A stretch of 35,597 bases of DNA from DAIOFH01 sp036745875 (GTDB lineage Bacteria; Planctomycetota; SZUA-567): the NCBI GenBank assembly GCA_036745875.1, contig DAIOFH010000031.1, positions 1-35,597 on the forward strand, in the 5' to 3' direction. The position numbers were made by a program, and so were the translations under genes. Numbering within the stretch: the stretch's first letter is position 1; each line of letters opens with the position of its first letter. Shown piece by piece: positions 1 to 7,977 of the stretch. The notes under the pieces are model-generated. The model saw only the letters and a program-made list of their open reading frames with translations, was not told the DNA's origin and did not search any database.

Positions 1-45
1 AGCCGCCCCGCCGAAAACCGTCTGTTGCCACCGTAAAATGCACCA

Positions 46-993
46 TCAAAAAACCTTTCGCCTGGCATGGCAATACGGTATTTTGCCATTCCCGCCGTAA
101 TAATCCTGATGGTAATCCTCAGCGAGCCAAAACGCGCCGGCCTTGCCGACGCGCGTGGACGGTTTTGTCCCTTTTTTCGCCAATTCGCCTATGAGGCGTT
201 CGGCAACGGCTTTCTGTTCCGCATCGGCGACGAAAATTTCCGACCGGTATTGGTCCCCGACATCCGGTCCCTGACCGTCAACCTGGGTAAAATCATGAAT
301 CTCGAAGAACAATTTGCACAACTTCTCATACTCGGTTTTCTTGGGGTCGTACGTGACCTCGACTACTTCGGCGTGGCCTGTGTCAGACCCGCATACATCC
401 CGGTACGTCGGCTGGTCCAGGTGTCCCCCCATGTATCCGACCCTGGTGAGGACGACTCCTGGTTCGCGCTTGAACCAGTATTCAACGCCCCAAAAACACC
501 CTGCCGCGAAGTACGCCTTTTTCAATTCGGTTTCCTCTTTCTCTGGAACAAAAAGAAGGGAGACCGAGTTGACGCAATGCCTGACGTTTTTATCAGTCAG
601 CCGCTCACCAGAAAACACGTGGCCAAGATGCCCGCCGCACGCGGCGCACGTGATTTCCGTCCGCCGCCCGTCAGGATCCGGCGTCCGGCGCACCGCCCCG
701 GCAATTTCATCGTCAAACGCGGGCCAGCCGCACCCTGAATCGAATTTATCGGCGGAGCGGTACAAATCCGCTTCACAATGGCGGCAGACATAGGTGCCTG
801 CCGCCTTGTTATGAAGGTATTCGCCCGACCCTGGCAGCTCCGTGCCCCGGTGAATGATCACGCGCTCCTCTTCAGGGGTCAGTTCTTTATAATTTTTCAT
901 AGCTCTATCCTCGCTTTTGCCTTTTTTGATTAAAAAATCCACCGTCGCAGAACAAAGCAGAAACAAAACCAAGAAGCCAATATATAATTTCAT
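46..993 (-). CDS. msrBA: Bifunctional peptide methionine sulfoxide reductase MsrB-MsrA, probably exported
   Basis: Reduces both R and S epimers of methionine sulfoxide in oxidised proteins. The 315-residue protein has an N-terminal MsrB domain (about 35-150) with zinc pairs C70/C73 and C116/C119, the CGWPAF motif, and catalytic C140 in RHCVNS. A C-terminal MsrA domain (about 158-315) carries the GCFWG motif with C166. The order is the reverse of the MsrA-MsrB fusions of Neisseria or streptococci. The start at 993 has GGGAGAT just upstream and adds a hydrophobic segment (residues 4-20), suggesting export or membrane anchoring. A second start at 900 (MKNYKELTPEE) also has a GAGGAT site and would give a cytoplasmic enzyme. 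The upstream ATG at 1068 has no clear ribosome site. The domain calls are firm; the location is inferred. Confidence 0.95.
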   Translation of the reverse strand: MKLYIGFLVLFLLCSATVDFLIKKGKSEDRAMKNYKELTPEEERVIIHRGTELPGSGEYLHNKAAGTYVCRHCEADLYRSADKFDSGCGWPAFDDEIAGAVRRTPDPDGRRTEITCAACGGHLGHVFSGERLTDKNVRHCVNSVSLLFVPEKEETELKKAYFAAGCFWGVEYWFKREPGVVLTRVGYMGGHLDQPTYRDVCGSDTGHAEVVEVTYDPKKTEYEKLCKLFFEIHDFTQVDGQGPDVGDQYRSEIFVADAEQKAVAERLIGELAKKGTKPSTRVGKAGAFWLAEDYHQDYYGGNGKIPYCHARRKVF

Positions 994-1134
994 ATATCTC
1001 CCATGAACAAATCCTTTGCCGTGCGCCGACGGCACATTGCACAATTCACCCACGGAGAGCAAACACATTGCCCCCTATTCTAAAAATGGATAATTTGTGC
1101 CTTCTCCAGTATTATGTCAAATCCGCTTGAAATC

Positions 1135-1151
1135 ATCCGTCCAAAACGGAT
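1135..1151. promoter_or_regulatory. Short inverted repeat between msrBA and the acidic-protein gene
   Basis: ATCCGT and ACGGAT form a perfect 6-bp dyad around a 5-nt loop (CCAAA) in the AT-rich gap between two divergent genes. It could be an operator or a small hairpin. No convincing promoter boxes flank it, so the role is open. Confidence 0.35.
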
Positions 1152-1223
1152 ACTTGAGATCAACTAATATCGGAAATGCGGTACGATAGCCGCAGTTCCA
1201 TTTTTCCAGAAAAGGAGACTCAC

Positions 1224-1493
1224 TTGTCAGCAGGCATGAATGAAGCGGAAGAGGATTTCTATGTATTATCGCCGGAAAAAGGGCTATGCCTGGTCGGTGA
1301 CGCCATCATCAACCTGGCGGAGATCGTCATGATCCAGCGGCAGGGCGAAAGGACTCTTGTCTACCGCTCCGGCGTCGCCGAGCCGATCTCCCTCGGCGCG
1401 GAAGCGTTCGAGATCATCAAGGACACCGTATTTGTCGCAGACGATGCGGAAGAGGACGAAGACGACGGCGAGTACGAAGACGAAGACGAATAA
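1224..1493 (+). CDS. Small acidic protein of unknown function, TTG start
   Basis: I do not recognise a family. The start is placed at a TTG because AAAGGAG sits 6 nt upstream; the ATG at 1236 is too far from that site and the ATG at 1176 has none. The product is 89 residues. The body (about 10-70) looks like a small beta-rich domain, and the last 20 or so residues are almost all Asp and Glu. No signal peptide or membrane segment is seen. It is a single gene, closed by the hairpin at 1513-1553. The acidic tail suggests cation or protein binding, but that is only inference. Confidence 0.6.
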   Translation: MSAGMNEAEEDFYVLSPEKGLCLVGDAIINLAEIVMIQRQGERTLVYRSGVAEPISLGAEAFEIIKDTVFVADDAEEDEDDGEYEDEDE

Positions 1494-1512
1494 TCAACGC
1501 TTCAGACGACTT

Positions 1513-1553
1513 AAAAAAGCCCCCTCCGGTCGAATAGCCGTAGGGGGTTTTTT
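1513..1553. terminator. Bidirectional rho-independent terminator
   Basis: AGCCCCCT pairs with AGGGGGTT-type sequence around an 18-nt loop. It is preceded by A6 and followed by T6, so it can end transcription on both strands. It lies between the convergent acidic-protein gene and the cheW-like gene. Confidence 0.85.
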
Positions 1554-1574
1554 CATGTCGCAACCAAAGGGACC

Positions 1575-2012
1575 TCAAGTCAATGAGGTGATTTCATCCG
1601 CATCCAATACGGAGACAATGGTATCCTTGAGCTTGGCGATGCCGGTCATGCCGTCGTAGTCGATCCCGCCGCAGGGATCGTCGAACTGCCCCTCGTCAAT
1701 GTCGATGACCGTATGCACGACGTCGACGCATACCCCGGTCTGTGAATTGCCGACGATGAGGAGGACAATGCACGAACTGCCGCCGTCCCCGGTGGGCGTC
1801 ATGCCGAGTCGAACGCGGGTGTAGATGACCGGAACCACCTTCCCCCTCACCATCGTCAGCCCCTTCACATAGGCGGGCGCGCGCGGCAAGGGTGTGCAGG
1901 GCTGGTTGCCGATGATGGCCGCCACACGCATCGCGTCAACCCCGAAGCGTTCCCCGTCCAGATCAAAGGTAAGGTAGCGGCCAGTCCTGGTTCCAAATTC
2001 AGTTGCAGTCAT
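1575..2012 (-). CDS. cheW: CheW-like chemotaxis coupling protein (solo)
   Basis: CheW domains link chemoreceptors to the CheA kinase at the inner membrane. The 145-residue product is a single CheW domain. Visible features are the N-terminal YLTFDLDGERFGVDAMRV strand pair, the loop containing PRAPAYVKGLTMVRGKVVPVI (a CheW-typical region around residues 43-63), and a C-terminal VLDADEI end. The start at 2012 is chosen for AAAGGAG 7 nt upstream; the longer frame to 2093 would run through the promoter. No cheA or receptor gene is nearby, so its partners lie elsewhere. It is divergent from a MerR-family gene, and its upstream region has a MerR-style promoter (2063-2093). Confidence 0.88.
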   Translation of the reverse strand: MTATEFGTRTGRYLTFDLDGERFGVDAMRVAAIIGNQPCTPLPRAPAYVKGLTMVRGKVVPVIYTRVRLGMTPTGDGGSSCIVLLIVGNSQTGVCVDVVHTVIDIDEGQFDDPCGGIDYDGMTGIAKLKDTIVSVLDADEITSLT

Positions 2013-2062
2013 CGTATACTCCTTTTGATGCCGTAAAAGGTCCATTGTCTTTTCTGGTAAAA

Positions 2063-2093
2063 ATTCTACACTATAAAGTAACTTTACAGTCAA
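2063..2093 (-). promoter_or_regulatory. MerR-type promoter and operator facing the cheW-like gene
   Basis: On the minus strand, TTGACT (2088-2093) and TAGAAT (2063-2068) are separated by 19 bp rather than 17. This over-long spacer is the hallmark of promoters that MerR-family regulators activate by DNA distortion. A 21-bp dyad at 2070-2090 with the core TAAAGT-A-ACTTTA fills the spacer. The -10 box lies about 50 bp upstream of the cheW start, and the divergent merR gene starts 33 bp away, so it may also autoregulate. The boxes and dyad are seen directly; regulation is inferred. Confidence 0.75.
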
Positions 2094-2125
2094 GTCGTTT
2101 TTTCACGATTTTCGGAGGTTCCACG

Positions 2126-2979
2126 ATGTCCAAAGGCAAGCTGATCCCCATTAGCGAGTTCGCCCGATTGTCCGGCATCAGCCGCCCCAACCTGATTTTC
2201 TACGACAACATCGGCATTCTGCGCCCGGAAGCGGTGGGTAAAAACAAGTACCGTTACTATGGTTATCAGCAGTTCGAGGCGGCGTACCTTCTGCTGACGC
2301 TCAAGGAGTTCGGCATGCCCCAGGGAGAAATACGCGATCTTGTCGGCGAGAGGACGCCGGAGGGGGTGTATGCCGTTTTCAACGAGCAAAAAAAACGCAT
2401 GACGCGGCAGATGGAGGCGCTCAAGCACCGGCTCGGCATGATACAGGTCTACTTGGACACGCTGAACCAGACGATGGAGGACAGGAAAACGGGCGGCATC
2501 ATCGTCAAGGAATTGCCGACCGAATCGTTGGTCCTCGGGCCGGTCGTCGAAGACTTCCGCCATGAGGACGCCGACCAGTATTTTGTGGATTTTTCAATGA
2601 CATGGCGTCAAAGGGGATTGTCTTCGGATTTCCCCTCGGCAGCATGGTCGCCAAAAAGGATCTTATCAACGGGAAATGGGAAAAAATCCGGCGCATGTAC
2701 TTCAGGGCGCCGCCGTACAAATATAAAAAACGGCCGGGCCTCTACGTCATAAGCTACTCGCGGGGCGACTTTTTCAACCACGGCGGCCTCTACCACACGC
2801 TGGTGGAGTTCATCGACGCCAATGGGCTTGAAATCGCCGGCAACGCCTACGAGGACTACATCCTCGATTCCATCCTGGTCAGCGACCCGGAGGAATACCT
2901 CATGCGCCTGTCCATCGAAGTTCGGAAAAAAAAGAAACCGCCGCTACGTAAGAAGCGGCGGTCAAACACAAGTCAGTGA
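2126..2979 (+). pseudogene. MerR-family regulator with effector-binding domain, frameshifted
   Basis: Starts at 2126 after GGAGG. Residues 1-75 form a MerR winged helix-turn-helix (ISEFARLSGISRPNLIFYD, then YRYYGYQQ), followed by a coiled coil (about 85-125) and the start of a GyrI/BmrR-type ligand domain. The frame is lost at about 2590-2594, a run of five T: frame one continues as unrelated residues to a stop at 2752. The expected domain (FGFPLGSMVAKKDL, then RAPPYK) resumes in the -1 frame to 2979. Adding one T restores a 284-residue protein reading VDFFNDMASKG. It could be a true mutation, a sequencing error or ribosomal slippage. The DNA-binding half is intact. Confidence 0.8.
2928..2961 (-). 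terminator. Rho-independent terminator of the secreted-protein gene, inside the merR 3' end
   Basis: CCGCCGCT (2938-2945) pairs perfectly with AGCGGCGG (2954-2961). On the minus strand the hairpin is followed by TTTC and a long T run (about 2926-2937). It would end the minus-strand transcript whose last stop is at 3038. The same bases encode the Lys/Arg-rich tail of the MerR frame. Confidence 0.75.
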
Positions 2980-3037
2980 AAAACGCAGCGACAACCGGGT
3001 CGGAGGTTACCGCACATTTCCCGGTTGCCGCATGCGG

Positions 3038-5152
3038 TCAGCGTTTGTAGATGCCAAGGCATTCCTTCAACCATGCTTTGTCTCCGCTGCAGAACTCCAT
3101 GTCGTCGTAGCGGGAGACGGTGAGCGTCGCATCGTCATCGCCCAGGACGAACATCAGCCCGCAGTACGACGCCTCGCGTTCATCCACCATGGCCATGCCG
3201 CTCCCCTGTTCGGCCTCGTCCTTCTGGAAAGTGAACATGAAATAATAGCCGTCCGTCCCTTCGCGGTAATTGCCGATGTGGATTTCCTTGTTGCCCTGGT
3301 GGTATTCGCCCCACCAGTTCGGCGTTTTTTCGTCGCTCGCCGCCTGTCCGGGGAGGGGCTCATATTTCCCGCCTGTGAAGATGTTCAACCGGTAAACCGT
3401 CCCGTCCCTCGTCGCGCCGAGGTGCTTTTCCGCCGTGAATTTTTCCGGCAGGTCGGTGCCGAACGAGTATGTATGAATCACCAGTCCATGCAGGGAAAGC
3501 GATTCGATGCCGTCGTAACGGTAGGCGAGGCGGTCGAGCTTGTCTTCCAGACCGCCCTCCGGATTGGCAAGGCGCTTGATGCAGATAAGCGCGTTCATGG
3601 GCTCCGCGCTGTCCTCGATCGCGGCCAGCAGGTTCTCGGTCTGGTAAACCTGCACCGTCCGTTCGAACGGAACGGGTCCGGGATACGCCTTGGCATCGTA
3701 CAAAAAGCCCTCAATTTCATTGATGACAAGGTCAGGGGTGAAATTGAGGTCGCCACCCATGCTGTCGACCATGCTGGCGTAGTAGGACACGTCGGCGATG
3801 AATGTCCAGTCGTCGGTGAATACCGCCGTTGCGACATGGATGTTGGTGTCTTCGTTCCCTCCGCTGAGGAAATGCGCTTCGAGGGCGGGATAGGAAGTCT
3901 TTTCGGCCAGCGGCGAACAGGCCATAATGCGAATATCGCTGGTTCCCGGCCACATGGAGCGAATAAGCCTGCGCAAACTCTTTTCGCCGAAATCCACGGG
4001 TTTCAGCCGTCGCGCCTCAATGGCGACGCTGTTCTTGCCCCCCAATCTCCTCTGCCACCAGGTGCCGTCGGGGAAGATGATGCCGTTTTCAAATGTCGTG
4101 CCGTCGAAAAAAAAGTCCGGCAGGATGTTCAGGCCGCCCACCGTTATCTCGGCGCCCGCCTCCTCGGCAACGGTAGTTTCGGGGGATTCAGATTCAGACT
4201 GTTTCGTGATGTTCAGGTCCATCTCGGCGTCGATAAAGTCCACCCGTATCTCGTAACGCACCGAATAACCGGAAAACACGAAACGCATTATCCCGTTTTC
4301 CGGAAACGCCTCGGAAAATGTTTCCTCCAGGTTCTCCAGGAGCGCGTCCCAGCGTCCATCGGAATCCTTTTCCTCGACACCGGCGATAAGGGTGACCCCG
4401 TCTTCCAGCTCAAGGCCGTCCTGCCGGAAAGCAAGCTTGCGCCCGCCCGCATGGAAAAGCAGTGGTTCGGCGTTTTCGCGGTGCAGCGCATCCATTACCT
4501 TGGCCATCGCCCTGCCGCTCAGTTCGACAGACAATTGCAGGTTCACGAGTATTTCCTTGCCGCCGCTATCCGCGAACCGGACGCCCTGCTCCCCGATCCG
4601 TGACGAATAACTGCCAAAAGTCACGGCACATATGGTAGACGGAATATTCCCGTCCCCTTGCAGGGGATTCATCAGCCCGGCATAGGTTTCCTTGTCCACT
4701 CCATTCTCGATATGGCTGGCAAGGATGTCGAACGGCAATCCCGGCATAACTGCATATTGCACTTCGTCGTCCAGCACCACAAGCCGCGGGGCGCCTTCAC
4801 CGTCCAGAGCCAGGGTGATTTCCTCTACACCGCCAAAATAGGACTGGTTGAAGAATTGGAGGGTGTTTCCGCCCTCCGCGTCCGGGTTGTCGCCGTCGTC
4901 AAAACGGACGATCAGGCGTCTGCAGCCCTGAAGCGTTTCCGTTTCAAGCCGCGTTGATTCATCGTCCTCCAGCGGGCCTGCCACGCGCCACGGCTGGTGG
5001 CCGGGAGCATGGGCGTAGACGGCCAGCACCTTTATGCCGGATTTGTTGCTGAACGGCAACTTTTCCCCCGCCATAACCGTCTGCAACGACATAGCCAGCA
5101 TCACACACGCCACAAGGCTGTAAAAGCACCCTTTTCCCCGGGAGGCATTCAT
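3038..5152 (-). CDS. Large secreted protein of unknown function
   Basis: I do not recognise the protein as a whole. It has 704 residues from the start at 5152, chosen for AAAGGA upstream. An alternative ATG at 5170 adds six residues. A Sec signal peptide is clear: basic RGKG, hydrophobic core FYSLVACVMLAMSLQ, and a probable cut after VMA (about residue 28). No other membrane segment is seen, so the protein should be periplasmic or secreted. Residues about 30-115 (SGIKVLAVYAHAPG, W, then RFDDGD) resemble a small beta-sandwich module found in other secreted proteins, at low confidence. Acidic and aromatic residues are common; no catalytic motif stands out. It stands alone, with its own terminator and a likely promoter upstream. 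Confidence 0.7.
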   Translation of the reverse strand: MNASRGKGCFYSLVACVMLAMSLQTVMAGEKLPFSNKSGIKVLAVYAHAPGHQPWRVAGPLEDDESTRLETETLQGCRRLIVRFDDGDNPDAEGGNTLQFFNQSYFGGVEEITLALDGEGAPRLVVLDDEVQYAVMPGLPFDILASHIENGVDKETYAGLMNPLQGDGNIPSTICAVTFGSYSSRIGEQGVRFADSGGKEILVNLQLSVELSGRAMAKVMDALHRENAEPLLFHAGGRKLAFRQDGLELEDGVTLIAGVEEKDSDGRWDALLENLEETFSEAFPENGIMRFVFSGYSVRYEIRVDFIDAEMDLNITKQSESESPETTVAEEAGAEITVGGLNILPDFFFDGTTFENGIIFPDGTWWQRRLGGKNSVAIEARRLKPVDFGEKSLRRLIRSMWPGTSDIRIMACSPLAEKTSYPALEAHFLSGGNEDTNIHVATAVFTDDWTFIADVSYYASMVDSMGGDLNFTPDLVINEIEGFLYDAKAYPGPVPFERTVQVYQTENLLAAIEDSAEPMNALICIKRLANPEGGLEDKLDRLAYRYDGIESLSLHGLVIHTYSFGTDLPEKFTAEKHLGATRDGTVYRLNIFTGGKYEPLPGQAASDEKTPNWWGEYHQGNKEIHIGNYREGTDGYYFMFTFQKDEAEQGSGMAMVDEREASYCGLMFVLGDDDATLTVSRYDDMEFCSGDKAWLKECLGIYKR

Positions 5153-5190
5153 GAATATCCTTTCATCCATTGTATCGGCAAGGCAAGATT

Positions 5191-5216
5191 CATACTCCTG
5201 GACAAGGCATGTCCAA
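5191..5216 (-). promoter_or_regulatory. Candidate promoter of the secreted-protein gene
   Basis: On the minus strand TTGGAC is followed 16 bp later by TATGAA, about 40 bp upstream of the start codon. It overlaps an inverted repeat (GGACAAGG at 5200-5207 and CCTTGTCC at 5240-5247) that could be an operator. This is a weak call based on box similarity only. Confidence 0.4.
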
Positions 5217-5334
5217 CTTCCACCGTTACTAGTAAATTACCTTGTCCGATAATAACCTTTCAAAAAAATATATATTTTACTGAAATTTTATATATTTATT
5301 TGATACAATCGAACAAAGCTATTGATAAATTGCC

Positions 5335-5365
5335 AAAAAAAAGACCCATTGGCCATAACCAAGGG
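5335..5365 (-). terminator. Terminator of the molybdenum operon
   Basis: On the minus strand CCCTTGG pairs with CCAATGGG (one bulged base) around a 6-nt loop and is followed by TCTTTTTTTT. It lies about 40 nt past the modC stop, matching the end of the nine-gene Mo operon. The rest of the gap from 5171 to 5406 is AT-rich and shows no gene. Confidence 0.7.
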
Positions 5366-5406
5366 ACTGTCGCACCACAAAACCAAAAATAGGGTCCGAT
5401 ATTATA

Positions 5407-6453
5407 TCACGGATCGGTCAACAACAAAAGTGCCTCCGGCGGCAACCGCAAAAAACGCGGCATCGATGTTCCCAGGTATTTGCTGAATTTCCACCACATC
5501 GGCATCGGATCGGCCGCGTGAACGTTTGTGAAGATCACATTCCATTCGAAAGGATCTTCGGTTTTGCCTTGGATAGTGATTTCGAGCGCGTTATCGCCCG
5601 TAGCGACGCCGTTGGCGGGCATCAAATCGTGGGCGCGGATGCCGACGTGCCGCACAGCCTTGCCGATATTTTCCGCCGTATCCAGTTCGATGCCCCAATC
5701 CTCTGCGAGCAGTCGGCGCGGCCCAAGACGTTGTACGCGGGAAAAATTCTTGCAGCCGGTCAACTGCGCCACCCGCTTCGACCCGGGATGGGCGAACAAT
5801 TCGCGGCAGCCGCCCCGGCCCAGCACCTTTCCAGACTCCATGACCAGCAGGCCGTCGCAAAGCCGGTACGCTTCGTCGCGGTCGTGGGTGACCAGGATGA
5901 CCTCGGGGTATTCCCTGACGATCCCGCGAATTTCCAGTTGCATCTGTTCCCGCAAATGCGCGTCCAATGCCGAAAACGGTTCGTCAAGCAGGATCAGGTC
6001 GGGGGAGGCCGCCAGCATCCGCGCCAGTGCGGCCCGCTGCTGCTGCCCGCCGGACAGCCGGGAAGGAAGACGGTTCTCCATGCCCTGGAGCTGCATTCGG
6101 GCAAGCCATTCCTCCACCCGGCGCGTTTTTTCCGCAGGAGGCAGGGAAATGCCGATACCGATGTTCTCCGACACCGTAAGGTGGGGGAAAAGGGCATAGT
6201 TCTGAAAAAGCAATCCCACCCGCCTCGCCTGCGGCTTGAGGTTCACCCCGGCGGAGGAGTCGAAAAACACCCGTCCGTGGTAGGCTATATATCCCTCGTC
6301 CGGCTTTTCGACTCCGGCGATGCATTTCAAGGTCATGCTTTTGCCGCAGCCTGACGGCCCGAGTATGCCAAGCACCGTCTTTTCCACGCCAAAGTCCACT
6401 TCCAGCACGAAGCTCGCGGAAAGGCGTTTTTTGAACCGCACGACAAGGCTCAT
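5407..6453 (-). CDS. modC: Molybdate ABC transporter ATP-binding protein
   Basis: Energises molybdate import on the inner face of the membrane. The 348-residue protein has Walker A GPSGCGKS (32-39), a Q loop (LLFQNYALFPHLT), the signature LSGGQQQRAALARML, Walker B LILLDEPFSALD and the H loop VTHDRDEA. The last 100 or so residues match the C-terminal TOBE-like regulatory part usual in ModC. The length is close to the E. coli protein. The ATG overlaps the modB stop as ATGA, so the two are translationally coupled. It is the last gene of the operon. A longer open frame runs upstream to 7251, but it is out of frame with modB and not real. Confidence 0.95.
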   Translation of the reverse strand: MSLVVRFKKRLSASFVLEVDFGVEKTVLGILGPSGCGKSMTLKCIAGVEKPDEGYIAYHGRVFFDSSAGVNLKPQARRVGLLFQNYALFPHLTVSENIGIGISLPPAEKTRRVEEWLARMQLQGMENRLPSRLSGGQQQRAALARMLAASPDLILLDEPFSALDAHLREQMQLEIRGIVREYPEVILVTHDRDEAYRLCDGLLVMESGKVLGRGGCRELFAHPGSKRVAQLTGCKNFSRVQRLGPRRLLAEDWGIELDTAENIGKAVRHVGIRAHDLMPANGVATGDNALEITIQGKTEDPFEWNVIFTNVHAADPMPMWWKFSKYLGTSMPRFLRLPPEALLLLTDP

Positions 6454-7136
6454 ATTCCGGCTCCCCCCGGACGGCCCTGTTTTTCCTTGGCGAGGAAATG
6501 GTTCATGAGCGCCATCACGGCGAAGGAGACGACCACGATGACAATGACGTAATTCCGGGCGGATTCCATGTCCCCCGCCGCCACGGCGGAATACACCGCC
6601 AGCGGGAGGGTCCGGGTTCGCCCGGCGATGTTGCCGGCGATCATGGCGGTAGCGCCGAATTCGCCCATCCCGCGCGCAAACGCCAGCACCGTCCCGGCGG
6701 CGATTCCCGGCAGCGCGGTCGGAAAACAGATACGCCAGAAAATCCGCCGCTCCGACAGCCCGAGCGTACGGGCGACCTGCACCAGGTTCGGGTCGACCTG
6801 CTCGAGCGCGCCCCGCGCCGCGCGGTACATCAACGGGAAGGACATCACGAAGGCGGCCAACACCGTCGCGCTCCAGGAAAAGGCGATGCGGCAGGAAAAA
6901 AAATCGACAAAAAACCGGCCCACCGGCTGGTTGACGCCGAAAACATACAGGAGGAAAAAGCCCGCCACCGTCGGCGGCAGCACCAGAGGCAGCGTGAACA
7001 GGCCGTCGACGACGCTTTTGAGCGGGGAAGCTTTCATGCCGGTGACCATGCGCGCAGCAAGGAGCCCCACCACAAAGGTGATGCATATCGAGGCTCCGGC
7101 TGTCTTCATCGAGGTGAGGATGGCTGGCCACATCAT
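6450..7136 (-). CDS. modB: Molybdate ABC transporter permease
   Basis: Membrane channel of the molybdate importer. The 228-residue protein has about five or six hydrophobic segments and the EAA-type loop typical of ModB (VARTLGLSERRIFWRICFP, then PGIAAG), followed by GMGEFGATAMIAGN. Two adjacent ATG codons (7136 and 7133) are both possible starts. It follows modA by 11 nt and overlaps modC by 4 nt. The partner set ModA, ModB, ModC is complete. Confidence 0.95.
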   Translation of the reverse strand: MMWPAILTSMKTAGASICITFVVGLLAARMVTGMKASPLKSVVDGLFTLPLVLPPTVAGFFLLYVFGVNQPVGRFFVDFFSCRIAFSWSATVLAAFVMSFPLMYRAARGALEQVDPNLVQVARTLGLSERRIFWRICFPTALPGIAAGTVLAFARGMGEFGATAMIAGNIAGRTRTLPLAVYSAVAAGDMESARNYVIVIVVVSFAVMALMNHFLAKEKQGRPGGAGI

Positions 7137-7147
7137 GGGGATCGTCC

Positions 7148-7942
7148 CTATTGCCTGGCAGCGGTAAAGCCGTGCTTTTCAAATATGGCCAGCGCCTCCG
7201 GGGAGGAAAGGAAGAGGATGAAACCGGCCGCCGCATCGCCGCGCTTTCCACCCTCCAGCCTGCCGACGGGGTAAATCACCTTGTTTTTCAGGCTGCCTTC
7301 GGGCGCTTCGGCGATGACCCGGACCTGGTCCGTGGACGCGGCATCCGTGGCGTAGACGACGCCGACGTCGGCGCTGGCCATGGAGACCCAGCTCAGCACT
7401 TCGGTGACGTTGGTTCCGAGGCTTGCCTTGGCGAGTATCTTGTCCCAGTTGCCAAGGGAAGTGAACACTTCCCGCGCATACTGCCCGGCAGGCACGCTGT
7501 CAGGATCGCCGACGGCGATGCTGGCGGCCTTGTCCGCGTCGGCAAAGCCGGCTACTGGTGCGGTTGCCATGGCAGCGGGGCAAATAAGGACGATCTTGTT
7601 TTCAAGAAGGTCCATCACCGAATCCTGGACGACAAATCCCTTTTCCAGCAGCGCGCGCATTTGCTTGGGTGCGGCCGACATGAAGACATCGGCCTCCATG
7701 CCGTTTTCGATCTGAGCCTGCAGTTTACCGGAGCTGTCGTAGGTCGCCTCGATTTTCAGGCCGGGATTGCGGGCCAGGTATAATGGGATGAGGTCGTTGT
7801 CGAAGGCGAGGCGCAAACTGGCGGCAGCGGCCAACAGCATGGGCGGCTTGTTGTCGGCTGCCGGGGCCGGGCGGGCCGTGACAAAAAGGAATGCGGCCAA
7901 AACCGCGCACAGGATGCCAATCGATGTCTTGTTCCTCATCAT
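7148..7942 (-). CDS. modA: Molybdate-binding periplasmic protein
   Basis: Captures molybdate outside the membrane and hands it to ModBC. The 264-residue protein starts with a Sec signal (hydrophobic IGILCAVLAAFLFVTA, cut near APA-AD). The mature part has family marks: LLAAAASLRLAFD for oxyanion binding, YDSSGKLQAQIENG, ADVFMSA and VGVVYATDA. It follows mogA by 35 nt and precedes modB in the same operon. A double ATG (7942 and 7939) leaves the start uncertain by one codon. The call is firm. Confidence 0.95.
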   Translation of the reverse strand: MMRNKTSIGILCAVLAAFLFVTARPAPAADNKPPMLLAAAASLRLAFDNDLIPLYLARNPGLKIEATYDSSGKLQAQIENGMEADVFMSAAPKQMRALLEKGFVVQDSVMDLLENKIVLICPAAMATAPVAGFADADKAASIAVGDPDSVPAGQYAREVFTSLGNWDKILAKASLGTNVTEVLSWVSMASADVGVVYATDAASTDQVRVIAEAPEGSLKNKVIYPVGRLEGGKRGDAAAGFILFLSSPEALAIFEKHGFTAARQ

Positions 7943-7977
7943 GATCCGCCTTTCTGCAGAAAGAGAGAGAATCCTCG

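Noticed and set aside
2822..4603. 593-codon open frame on the plus strand
   Set aside because: Antisense to the secreted-protein gene, which has a signal peptide, a ribosome site and a terminator. The plus frame shows no domain and no start signal.
6454..7251. Upstream extension of the modC frame
   Set aside because: It overlaps modB out of frame with an Arg-rich, low-complexity translation. The real modC start is coupled to the modB stop by ATGA.
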